From the NCBI GenBank assembly GCA_023458535.1, contig JAEWYW010000050.1, forward strand, positions 1 to 34,115: 34,115 nucleotides of DNA. The letters are read 5' to 3'. Below the pieces are notes generated by a model. That model ran no database searches. It was not told where the DNA came from and saw only the letters and a program-made list of their open reading frames with translations. The DNA comes from Bacteroidota bacterium. Its GTDB lineage: Bacteria > Bacteroidota > Bacteroidia > Flavobacteriales > Weeksellaceae. Both the position numbers and the translations under genes were made by a program. Positions 22,512-30,375 of the stretch are shown in pieces; position 1 is the first letter of the stretch, and every line of letters begins with the position of its first letter.

Positions 22512-23090
22512 ATGATAAACATCGTTCTATTTGGCCCTCCAGGAAGTGGAAAAGGAACTCAAGCCCAACATTTGATCGAAAAATTTAATCTTAAGCAAGT
22601 TTCTACAGGTGATCTTTTCAGATTCAATATGAAAAATGACACTGATTTAGGTAAACTGGCCAAATCTTACATCGACAAAGGAGAATTGGTTCCAGATCAA
22701 GTGACTATTGACATGCTGATTGATGATTTAAGAAAACCGACTGACACCAATGGCTATATCTTCGACGGATTTCCTAGAACGGCTGCACAAACTGAGGCTT
22801 TAGAGAATATTGTTAAAGAAGAACTGAACAGCAAAATAGACATCTGTTTATCCCTTATTGTTGATGACGAAATTTTGGTGGAGAGACTTTTGAAAAGAGG
22901 TGAAACCAGCGGGAGAACCGATGATAGCAATGAGGAAATTATTCGCAACAGAATAAAAGAATACTACGCAAAAACGGCGGAGGTTGCAGAGCTTTACAAA
23001 CAACAAGGCAAATATGTAGAGATAAATGGGGTAGGAGACATTGATGAAATTTCTCAAAAACTTTTTGCCGAGGTAGAAAAAATAAAATAA
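22512..23090 (+). CDS. adk: Adenylate kinase
   Basis: Interconverts AMP, ADP and ATP. The P-loop GPPGSGKGT is at 8-16, STGDLFRFNM is the AMP-binding helix region, and DGFPRT is present. The LID is short (RGETSGRTDDS) and lacks zinc cysteines, which together with the 192-aa length marks the short-type bacterial adenylate kinase. It completes the IMP to AMP to ADP route with purA and hpt. obgE follows after a 78-bp spacer, possibly in the same transcript. Confidence 0.97.
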   Translation: MINIVLFGPPGSGKGTQAQHLIEKFNLKQVSTGDLFRFNMKNDTDLGKLAKSYIDKGELVPDQVTIDMLIDDLRKPTDTNGYIFDGFPRTAAQTEALENIVKEELNSKIDICLSLIVDDEILVERLLKRGETSGRTDDSNEEIIRNRIKEYYAKTAEVAELYKQQGKYVEINGVGDIDEISQKLFAEVEKIK

Positions 23091-23168
23091 TAATGAGTTG
23101 CGGGATCCGAATTACGAGGTTGAATTCCGCAAACACACTCGAAACACAAATCTCGAACCACACACAAC

Positions 23169-24152
23169 ATGAGCAATTTTGTAGATTACGTAAAAATACA
23201 CTGTACTTCTGGTCATGGAGGTGCTGGTTCTGCACATTTAAGAAGAGAGAAATACATCCCAAAAGGCGGTCCCGATGGTGGTGATGGAGGCAGAGGTGGA
23301 AACATCATCATGAAAGGTAATTCTCATGAATGGACCTTGCTACCTTTGCGTTATACACGCCATATTAAGGCTGGAAGAGGAGTTAATGGAGGAAAAAGCC
23401 AATTGACAGGTGCCGATGGAGAAGATATTTATATTGAAGTACCTATTGGAACCATCGCCAAAAATGAAGAAGGCGAAATCATTGGTGAAATTCTTGAAGA
23501 CAAACAAGAAATCATCTTAATGAAGGGTGGTAAAGGCGGTCTTGGTAATGAACATTTCAAATCTTCCACCAATCAGACACCGAGATACGCACAACCCGGA
23601 CTTCCAGGCGAGGAAGGCTATGTAACATTTGAATTAAAAGTATTAGCCGATGTAGGTTTGGTAGGTTTTCCGAATGCTGGAAAATCAACACTTTTGGCGG
23701 CAATTTCGGCTGCTAAACCAAAAATTGCAGATTACGCATTTACGACACTTACACCAAATCTCGGAATTGTCAATTACAGAAATTTCAAATCTTTTGTAAT
23801 GGCAGACATTCCGGGAATTATTGAAGGTGCGGCAGAAGGAAAAGGTCTTGGACATCGTTTCTTGAGACATATTGAGCGAAATTCGATTCTCTTATTTTTA
23901 ATTCCAGCTGATTCCGAAGATCATTATCAAGAATTTAAAATCCTTGAAAACGAATTAAAAGAATACAACCCCGAACTTTTGGATAAAGATTTCATCATAT
24001 CTATTTCTAAAGCCGATTTATTGGATGATGAACTGAAAAAAGAAATCTCAGCAGAATTTCCCGAAAATAAACAGCCCATTTTCTTCTCAGGAGTTACTGG
24101 TGAAGGCTTAACAGAGCTTAAAGATGTTATCTGGAAACATTTGCATGGGTAA
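23169..24152 (+). CDS. obgE: Obg-family GTPase
   Basis: An essential GTPase acting in 50S ribosome assembly and stress signalling. The N-terminal Obg fold (1 to about 158) has the glycine-rich turns PKGGPDGGDGGRGGN and MKGGKGGLGNEHF. The G domain has G1 GFPNAGKST (166-174), G3 DIPGIIEGAAEG (213-224) and G4 SKAD. At 327 aa it lacks the C-terminal OCT domain of longer Obg proteins. A second ATG-initiated frame just after adk is out of frame and not the start. Confidence 0.97.
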   Translation: MSNFVDYVKIHCTSGHGGAGSAHLRREKYIPKGGPDGGDGGRGGNIIMKGNSHEWTLLPLRYTRHIKAGRGVNGGKSQLTGADGEDIYIEVPIGTIAKNEEGEIIGEILEDKQEIILMKGGKGGLGNEHFKSSTNQTPRYAQPGLPGEEGYVTFELKVLADVGLVGFPNAGKSTLLAAISAAKPKIADYAFTTLTPNLGIVNYRNFKSFVMADIPGIIEGAAEGKGLGHRFLRHIERNSILLFLIPADSEDHYQEFKILENELKEYNPELLDKDFIISISKADLLDDELKKEISAEFPENKQPIFFSGVTGEGLTELKDVIWKHLHG

Positions 24153-24212
24153 ACACATTTATCAATAAAAAATTATAAAAGTAACCATCTGAAAAGTTTA
24201 AAACTATTAGAT

Positions 24213-24310
24213 TTTGTCATTTCGACGAAAGGAGAAATCTCTAATTGTTATTATTTCAGATTTCTCATTTCCATTTCGACAAGCTCAATGTCCATTCGAA
24301 ATGACATTTT
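24213..24310. repeat. Nested palindromic intergenic element
   Basis: Outer arms TGTCATTTCGA (24215-24225) and TCGAAATGACA (24296-24306) match perfectly. Inner arms GAGAAATCT (24232-24240) and AGATTTCTC (24258-24266) also match perfectly. A further CATTTCGA copy at 24272-24279 can pair with the right outer arm. No ORF is inside. Size and nested symmetry resemble a MITE or REP-like dispersed element. Confidence 0.7.
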
Positions 24311-24338
24311 AAGATACTCACTTTAAAAAATATACCAT

Positions 24339-25595
24339 TTGAATTTTAAAGAATTAGGAGTTCAGGACTCCATTTTAGAGGCTCTAGAAGCACAAGGATA
24401 CGAAAACCCCACTCCTATTCAAGAAAAAGCGATTCCGCAAATTTTGGCCAAGAAAGATGTTTTAGGTTGTGCACAAACCGGAACTGGAAAAACCGCCGCG
24501 TTTGCTATTCCCATCTTGCAAAATTTATCCGAAAATCCACAACATAAAAATCAGATAAAAGCGCTAATCCTTACGCCAACGCGCGAATTAGCGATACAAA
24601 TTGAAGAAAATTTTGTAGCCTATAGCAAGAATTTACAGTTGAAATCGTTGGTGATTTTTGGTGGTGTTAAACAGCATCAGCAAGAACAACAAATCAAGAG
24701 AGGAGTTGATATTCTCATTGCGACCCCGGGCCGTTTATTGGATTTTATCAATCAAGGTTTGGTAAAGCTTCACCATTTGCAAATTTTTGTGTTGGACGAA
24801 GCCGATAGAATGTTGGACATGGGTTTTGTGCATGATGTAAAAAGAGTCATCAAAAACCTTCCCGCAAAGAGACAAAATTTATTTTTCTCGGCTACAATGC
24901 CCAAAGAAATTGCCAATTTAGCTTCTGAAATTCTAAAAAATCCTATAAAAGTAGAAGTTACCCCCGTTTCTTCGACAGCACAAACCATTCAGCAAAGCAT
25001 TTATTTTGTTGAGAAAGAAAATAAGTTGGATTTGCTGACGCATATTCTTCAAAATCAAGATTTAGATCAGGTTTTGGTATTTTCGAGAACCAAATATGGA
25101 GCCGACAAAATTGCTAAAAAGCTCATCAAATCGAATATTAAAGCGCAAGCCATTCACGGTGACAAATCTCAAAATGCGAGACAGAATGCGCTGAACAATT
25201 TCAAAAATAAAGAAACCAGAGTTCTCGTAGCCACCGATATTGCCGCTCGTGGAATTGATATCGATGAATTGAAATACGTGATTAATTTTGAACTTTCGGA
25301 TGTTTCTGAAACCTATGTTCACAGAATCGGGAGAACAGGAAGAGCGGGCTCGGAAGGGACTTCAATTTCGTTTGTGGATGGTTTAGACCTAGCCAATCTG
25401 CGCTCAACCGAAAAGTTAATTGGTAAAAAAATTCCTGTGATTACGGATCATCCTTTTCATACGGACGATTTAATCGAACAGAAAAGAGATAGTAATAATA
25501 AGCCAGTCCCTGCAGGAAATGCTCCCTCTAAAACGCAACTAAAGAAGCAGGCAGCAAAGAAAAATTACTATAAAAAAAGCACGAGAAATAAATAG
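24339..25595 (+). CDS. DEAD-box ATP-dependent RNA helicase (RhlE-like)
   Basis: Two RecA domains carry the Q motif (NPTPIQ, 23-28), Walker A AQTGTGKT (45-52), PTRELA, DEAD (152-155), SAT (183-185) and a C-terminal HRIGRTGR. The C-terminal ~45 residues are basic and low complexity (ending KKNYYKKSTRNK), likely RNA-binding. The start is a TTG, giving the family-like MNFKELG; the nearest upstream in-frame options are closed by stops. A palindromic repeat lies 29 nt before the start, so its promoter must be within or close to that element. It is one of two DEAD-box genes in the window. Confidence 0.93.
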   Translation: MNFKELGVQDSILEALEAQGYENPTPIQEKAIPQILAKKDVLGCAQTGTGKTAAFAIPILQNLSENPQHKNQIKALILTPTRELAIQIEENFVAYSKNLQLKSLVIFGGVKQHQQEQQIKRGVDILIATPGRLLDFINQGLVKLHHLQIFVLDEADRMLDMGFVHDVKRVIKNLPAKRQNLFFSATMPKEIANLASEILKNPIKVEVTPVSSTAQTIQQSIYFVEKENKLDLLTHILQNQDLDQVLVFSRTKYGADKIAKKLIKSNIKAQAIHGDKSQNARQNALNNFKNKETRVLVATDIAARGIDIDELKYVINFELSDVSETYVHRIGRTGRAGSEGTSISFVDGLDLANLRSTEKLIGKKIPVITDHPFHTDDLIEQKRDSNNKPVPAGNAPSKTQLKKQAAKKNYYKKSTRNK

Positions 25596-25641
25596 AAAAT
25601 ATAAAAGGAATAACTTTTGTTGATGTTCCTGAAAAAATTAT

Positions 25642-26136
25642 ATGAAATATTTATTTTCACTAGTTGTTTTATTGTTCACGCTTTCCTGTGCAACTCAAAA
25701 CGATAAAAATGCTCATTCAATAGCAAAAATTGAATACAAATCAACGGCATGTTTTGGTTTCTGCCCCATTTTCGACATGAATATCAACGCCAATCGAACG
25801 GCAACTTTTGAGGCAATACGCTTTAATTTCACTGAAAAACCAACGAAAGATGATTTTTCAAAACCAAATGAAGGAAGCTTTACGGGAACGATAAAACCTG
25901 AAAACTACAACGAATTGTTGTCGTTAATACAAGCTGCTAAAATAGAGACTTTGGACAGCAAACTGGGAAATCGCAATGTAACCGATATGCCATCAGCAAT
26001 TTTAAAAGTCACGTATAAAAATGGAACTGTAAAAGAAATCAATGATTACGGCAAAAGGGGAACTCCCGAACTAGCAGCCGTTTACAAATATTTTGAAAGT
26101 TTACGATTTAATCAAGACTGGAAGAAGGTGAAGTAA
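25642..26136 (+). CDS. DUF6438-type lipoprotein
   Basis: Lipobox TLSC (Cys16) predicts a lipoprotein of 164 aa. The domain opens with IEYKSTACFGFCPIFDMNI, containing Cys37 and Cys41, the signature I associate with DUF6438. The function is unknown; the CxxxC pair could bind metal or form a disulfide. It lies 46 bp downstream of the helicase. Its last 29 bp overlap the convergent glycosyltransferase gene, and its stop codon sits in the loop of its own terminator. Confidence 0.8.
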   Translation: MKYLFSLVVLLFTLSCATQNDKNAHSIAKIEYKSTACFGFCPIFDMNINANRTATFEAIRFNFTEKPTKDDFSKPNEGSFTGTIKPENYNELLSLIQAAKIETLDSKLGNRNVTDMPSAILKVTYKNGTVKEINDYGKRGTPELAAVYKYFESLRFNQDWKKVK

Positions 26137-27361
26137 TTTCACCTTTTTTTTTGGTTTTTTGCGAAAAGTAGTCAGCGAGGAAAAGTCCAATCAAAATGTA
26201 CTGAAAATACTCAAAATCCAACTTAAATCTCATATTTGCAGCATGACCTATCACGTAAGGCATGGTAAAACTACAAAACAATAGAAGAAATGCAGAAGCT
26301 AATAATTTGTTTCTTTTAAAGTAGTAAATCAGTGCAATAATGGTTAAGGAATGTATGACGAATAAAAATAATTTTCTACCGAGGAGTATACTCAAACTGT
26401 TGTCTTCATAATAACGCGCAGGCACAGTCCAGATTATAATAGCGTTTTGAATTCCTTTTATTATGGGTAAATATTTCTTGCCGTACAGTGCTTTCTCAAC
26501 TTCTGCCCGATAAATTTCCTCCATTTTAAACTCATCCACCTCTTTTCTCAACTGGAAAGTTGACTGTTCATTTTCATCAGATATTACATTTACTTTATCC
26601 CAAAGATTTACAAGGGGAGTATAACTTAAATAGATATTTTGCCATACTGGAGTTTTAGTTAGAATTATTTTATCAAATGTGATGTAATTTCTAATGATCC
26701 AAGGAGAATAAAAAACAACAAAACTGCAGCATACAATCATTACATTTTTGATTGATGATTTTTTGAAAAATAATAAACCTACAATTAAAACAAGTACCAA
26801 TGGCGCTACAACAACTTGCGTTAAAAATAAAAATGCTGTTACCAACCCCAGTAGTATGTAGTGTTTTACCTCTTTAAACTGACCCGAAAAAATTTTAAGA
26901 AAAACCCAAACCCACACCAAAAACATAGGTATAAAAATATTCGTAGCTTCATAAACATTCGAATAATGAAAATAGGCAGGAGAAAATATGAAAATATATG
27001 CAGCAATAATCCCCGCTTTTCGTTTCTTAAAAATATCCAGAATTTTAATAATCAATAAGGGAACGAGAAAATAAAGGACGTGCTGCATAAGCACAATGAC
27101 TTCGAAATAGTGATTGGGAAACAAATACATGAAAAAGCTCATGAACAAAGGGTAAACAGGAAGTTTGTAGGCAGTAGGCCCGATTTTGATAAACTCTGAA
27201 TATTCGCCGTACTTTACGATGTTTTGAGCAATACTCCAATCTTCGAAATACAATCCGGAAAAGCCACTATACCAACTGTACACAATTTTTAGTAAAAAAA
27301 TTATTACAGAAAAAAATAAGAAGATTTTTATGGTTAATAATTTATTCAGAAGTGCTTTCAA
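26108..27361 (-). CDS. GT-C membrane glycosyltransferase (PMT_2/GT39-like)
   Basis: A 417-aa polytopic protein with about ten hydrophobic segments. The first extracytoplasmic loop has the acidic pair Glu40-Asp41 and a downstream KLPVYPLF segment, the layout of GT-C enzymes that use polyprenyl-phosphate sugars (PMT, ArnT). The acceptor and sugar cannot be read from sequence. It starts 6 bp after tatD, so it is the last gene of the polyprenyl synthase, GSCFA, tatD, glycosyltransferase run. Its C-terminal tail (KKKGEITSPSSSLD) is encoded across the terminator of the convergent gene, so those residues may be of little functional weight. Confidence 0.75.
   Translation of the reverse strand: MKALLNKLLTIKIFLFFSVIIFLLKIVYSWYSGFSGLYFEDWSIAQNIVKYGEYSEFIKIGPTAYKLPVYPLFMSFFMYLFPNHYFEVIVLMQHVLYFLVPLLIIKILDIFKKRKAGIIAAYIFIFSPAYFHYSNVYEATNIFIPMFLVWVWVFLKIFSGQFKEVKHYILLGLVTAFLFLTQVVVAPLVLVLIVGLLFFKKSSIKNVMIVCCSFVVFYSPWIIRNYITFDKIILTKTPVWQNIYLSYTPLVNLWDKVNVISDENEQSTFQLRKEVDEFKMEEIYRAEVEKALYGKKYLPIIKGIQNAIIIWTVPARYYEDNSLSILLGRKLFLFVIHSLTIIALIYYFKRNKLLASAFLLLFCSFTMPYVIGHAANMRFKLDFEYFQYILIGLFLADYFSQKTKKKGEITSPSSSLD
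26125..26152 (+). terminator. Terminator of the DUF6438 gene, inside two coding ends
   Basis: AAGGTGAA (26125-26132) pairs with TTCACCTT (26138-26145) around a 5-nt loop, followed by a T-run to 26152. The DUF6438 stop codon (26134-26136) lies in the loop. On the other strand the hairpin and A-run encode part of the glycosyltransferase tail. Confidence 0.85.
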
Positions 27362-27367
27362 AATGTG

Positions 27368-28141
27368 TTAGGAATTACTTTTTAGAAAGAGTTTCAAGGC
27401 ATTATCGGTTGTAATGCGGTCAATTTCTGTGAACGGAAGTTGATAAATGTCCACCAACTTTCCGGCAACCAATTCCACATAAGCGCTTTCGTTCCGTTTT
27501 CCACGGAACGGAACTGGAGCGAGATAAGGAGAATCGGTTTCCAGAACAATTTTATCCAGTGGTATTTCACTCAAAAACTGATCAATTTTACCGTTTTTAA
27601 AGGTCACTACTCCACCAATTCCTAAAATAAAACCTAAATCTAGGGCATGCTTCGCTTGTTGTAAATCTCCGGAGAAACAATGGAAAATACCCCGCAGTTT
27701 TGGGTGTTTCTTCTTCTCTAAAACTTCAAAAACCTCATCGAAACTGGATCTTGTATGAATCACAATCGGCAAATCTCTGTCAATCGCCCAATCGATCTGC
27801 TGTTCGAATGCATTTATTTGAATATCTAACGTGGATTGATCCCAATACAAATCTATTCCAATCTCCCCTATGGCCACAAAATCACGTTGATCTAAATAAT
27901 TTTTCACAATTTGCAATTCCTCTTCCCAAGATTCAGGTTTTACAGAACACGGGTGTAAACCCATCATACTGATGATCTGATTGGGATATTCAGTTTCTAG
28001 GGCAAGCATTTTTTCATGGGTTTCCGAATCAATGGCCGGCAGATAAAAACGCTCGACACCTTTATCCAATGCCCTTTGAATCATTTCCTTTCTGTCAGCA
28101 TCAAATTCTGTAGAATATAAGTGAGTGTGAGTATCAATCAT
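27368..28141 (-). CDS. TatD-family metal-dependent hydrolase
   Basis: A TIM-barrel amidohydrolase-type deoxyribonuclease of 257 aa. Metal ligands are His5 and His7 (DTHTHL), Glu in GEIGIDLYWD, His in VIHTRSSF, His in HCFSGD, and Asp in LETDSPYLAP. TatD proteins are 3'-5' DNA exonucleases linked to DNA repair or processing. It starts 49 bp after the GSCFA gene and ends 6 bp before the glycosyltransferase, so it is within an operon. Confidence 0.94.
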   Translation of the reverse strand: MIDTHTHLYSTEFDADRKEMIQRALDKGVERFYLPAIDSETHEKMLALETEYPNQIISMMGLHPCSVKPESWEEELQIVKNYLDQRDFVAIGEIGIDLYWDQSTLDIQINAFEQQIDWAIDRDLPIVIHTRSSFDEVFEVLEKKKHPKLRGIFHCFSGDLQQAKHALDLGFILGIGGVVTFKNGKIDQFLSEIPLDKIVLETDSPYLAPVPFRGKRNESAYVELVAGKLVDIYQLPFTEIDRITTDNALKLFLKSNS

Positions 28142-28190
28142 TTTTTAATTTAGAGATTAGAAGTGAGAATGAGAAAGAATGAATTTTAAA

Positions 28191-29147
28191 TTATAAGTCA
28201 AAAATCTTATGTTTTACTTTTGCCCTTTGCACTTCAATTCTTTTTGAAAGCTCCTGTTGGAACTGAATATATTTAGGATTTTTATCGTCCAACGTTCGGT
28301 GCTGCAAAGCAGTATTAATTTTAAAATTTTCAGTTATAAAATGCTTTGTATCGTCTGAAAAATAGGCATTCCCAAACTTTTCAAAAATATACTGAATCGC
28401 CTGTGAACTTGGATGAATCATATCTTCTTTATAAAATCTGTAATCCCGCAAATCGTCCATCAAAATTTCATAAACCGGCAGATAATAACAGTTTTCAAAC
28501 TGTGGAATCATCTCATGAATGGCTGTAATAAGTTTAGATTTACTCAATTGGTTTTCAACCATACCATCTTTGGTGTGGCGGACAGGCGACACCGTGAACA
28601 AAATTTGTACATCTTCCAAACAAATATCCTTAAGATGCGTAATGGTTTCGTAAATGGAATCCGTAATTTCTAAATGTGAAAGCAGTCTTTTTTTGAAGAA
28701 TTTTTGTGGAATTTTATGACAATTGGCTACAAGTTTTTGTTTAGGTTCGAATTCGTAAATAAAGGACGTACCAAAAGTGATTAAAACCCATTTTGTGTTC
28801 TGCAGAAAAACGTTTGCATTTTCGAGTTCGGTATTAATGCGCTCCAAAGTTTTGTGTGCAAAATTCAAATCGAAACTGGTATGATGATCTAATGAAATAA
28901 ATAAATCATTGTAAGAAATTAAATCTTCTTCTGTATAATAATGAGCATCGTGAATCCTTGCAATGGCATTATTAATTGAAAACGGATTGAAGATCGTACC
29001 GAAGGGATTATTCAATGTCTGCAACTGACCCTGTGCTAAAATATCCGACATCTCTGATGCAAAACAAGAACCTATTGAAAAAATAGAATCCTCAATTTCT
29101 ATCTTTTTTAAATTTTGTGCTATGTAAACCTCAGTTCGGAATTTCAT
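28191..29147 (-). CDS. GSCFA-domain protein
   Basis: The naming motif GSCFA is at residues 26-30 (IFSIGSCFASEM), followed by NPFGTIFNPFS, and later the FTVSPVRH and HPSSQAIQYIF segments expected of an SGNH-like hydrolase fold (Ser27 as nucleophile candidate, Asp/His near the C-terminus). The substrate is unknown; an esterase acting on glycans or lipids is an inference from fold. At 318 aa it is of family-typical length. It lies 75 bp downstream of the polyprenyl synthase. Confidence 0.85.
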   Translation of the reverse strand: MKFRTEVYIAQNLKKIEIEDSIFSIGSCFASEMSDILAQGQLQTLNNPFGTIFNPFSINNAIARIHDAHYYTEEDLISYNDLFISLDHHTSFDLNFAHKTLERINTELENANVFLQNTKWVLITFGTSFIYEFEPKQKLVANCHKIPQKFFKKRLLSHLEITDSIYETITHLKDICLEDVQILFTVSPVRHTKDGMVENQLSKSKLITAIHEMIPQFENCYYLPVYEILMDDLRDYRFYKEDMIHPSSQAIQYIFEKFGNAYFSDDTKHFITENFKINTALQHRTLDDKNPKYIQFQQELSKRIEVQRAKVKHKIFDL

Positions 29148-29222
29148 CTTTATGATATAGATTTTAGGTCTTGGATAATCAATTTAATTCAGTAACTCAT
29201 TACTCAACTGTATTCAGCTATA

Positions 29223-30194
29223 TTAACTTTCTCTCTTCAGAAGGTAGTTAGCAAGCTCTACAAAAGGTTTTTTTCTTTCGTCTGAAATATTGATTTGGTT
29301 TAAGTAATTCTGACCAATTTCGTTGTATTTTTCGATAAGACGCAATGCTTTCTCATCGGCTTTGGTACGCTTGAAAATCTTTTCTACGCCATATACTTTA
29401 TCTACATTATCTGTTTTCTTAGAATACCAGTAATCCAGCTCTTTCCTTTCTTCTGGAGTAGCATTTTCGCGAGCGAGCAGGTATAAAACAGTTTTTTTGT
29501 TCTCGTAGATATCTCCCGCATGTTTCTTACCGAACGATGCTACATCACCGAACACATCCAAATAGTCGTCCATTATTTGAAACGCAATTCCGATATTTTT
29601 TCCAAAATTAAAAATTGCTTTAGCATCTTTAAAATCAGCTTTTGCGATCAGAGCTCCAATTTCAAATGAAGACGCACTCAGTACACCTGTTTTATAGGTA
29701 ATCATTCGGATGTAGTCTTCAAATGTAACATTTTCCTGAGTTTCAAAATTAATATCATATTGCTGACCTTCACATAAAAGTAATCCAGTATGGGTAAAAA
29801 TTCGGATACAAGCCTTAAAAATTTCGGGTTCAAGATCTTCGAAGAATTTATAAGCTTTCAACATCAATCCATCTCCAGATAAAATCCCCACATTTATGCC
29901 ATGCAGCGTATGTATCGTAGGTTTATTTCTTCTTAGAGGGGCCTCATCCATAATATCATCATGAATAAGGGTGAAGTTATGGAAGAACTCAATAGCGAGA
30001 GCAGGTTTAATAGCGGTTTTCAGGTCGCCACCAAACATTTCGCATGCCATTAGCACCATAATAGGGCGTATCCTTTTGCCACCATGAGAAATAATATAGT
30101 TCATAGGAGCATACAACTCCGTAGGTTTATCTTTAAAACTGTATTTTTCTACTGCATCAGCTACTATTTTCTGATAATTTTCTAAGAACTCCAT
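29223..30194 (-). CDS. Polyprenyl diphosphate synthase (trans-isoprenyl type)
   Basis: Chain-elongates allylic diphosphates with isopentenyl diphosphate. The first Asp-rich motif DDIMD is at 79-83, the second DDYLD at 209-213, and GGKRIRP at 38-44. The 323-aa length and the FHNFTLIHDD context fit farnesyl/geranylgeranyl-type synthases of Bacteroidetes; product length is not decided by eye. The products would feed quinone side chains and other isoprenoids. Undecaprenyl phosphate itself normally comes from a cis-type synthase (UppS), not seen here. A clear promoter lies upstream. Confidence 0.93.
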   Translation of the reverse strand: MEFLENYQKIVADAVEKYSFKDKPTELYAPMNYIISHGGKRIRPIMVLMACEMFGGDLKTAIKPALAIEFFHNFTLIHDDIMDEAPLRRNKPTIHTLHGINVGILSGDGLMLKAYKFFEDLEPEIFKACIRIFTHTGLLLCEGQQYDINFETQENVTFEDYIRMITYKTGVLSASSFEIGALIAKADFKDAKAIFNFGKNIGIAFQIMDDYLDVFGDVASFGKKHAGDIYENKKTVLYLLARENATPEERKELDYWYSKKTDNVDKVYGVEKIFKRTKADEKALRLIEKYNEIGQNYLNQINISDERKKPFVELANYLLKRES

Positions 30195-30288
30195 ACTTCA
30201 AATAATTAATTATATAAAACCCTCGCTCTTCTCAAAAATTTGAATATACTATAAAGTTATTCATGTCTTAAAGAGCCCAACAGGCATA

Positions 30289-30319
30289 CAAAAATAAGGT
30301 TTTAAATGCACTTATTAAA
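30289..30319 (-). promoter_or_regulatory. Promoter of the polyprenyl synthase operon
   Basis: The minus strand reads TTTA (30316-30319), 19 nt, then TATTTTTG (30289-30296), a full TAnnTTTG match with a one-base variant -33. It predicts a leader of nearly 90 nt. Confidence 0.6.
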
Positions 30320-30321
30320 AT

Positions 30322-30352
30322 AAAAAACTTTGCCATTGCGACAAAGTTTTTT
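30322..30352 (-). terminator. Terminator of the phosphate transporter operon
   Basis: An 11-bp perfect stem AAAAAACTTTG / CAAAGTTTTTT closes a 9-nt loop, with T-runs at both ends. It lies 24 nt past the PiT stop. Confidence 0.87.
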
Positions 30353-30375
30353 AGGTATAAGTATTAAAATGTAAA

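Noticed and set aside
23093..23284. Small ORF starting 2 bp after adk
   Set aside because: It runs out of frame into obgE, has no family-like sequence, and its Cys/Trp/Arg-rich translation looks like a shadow of the obgE start.
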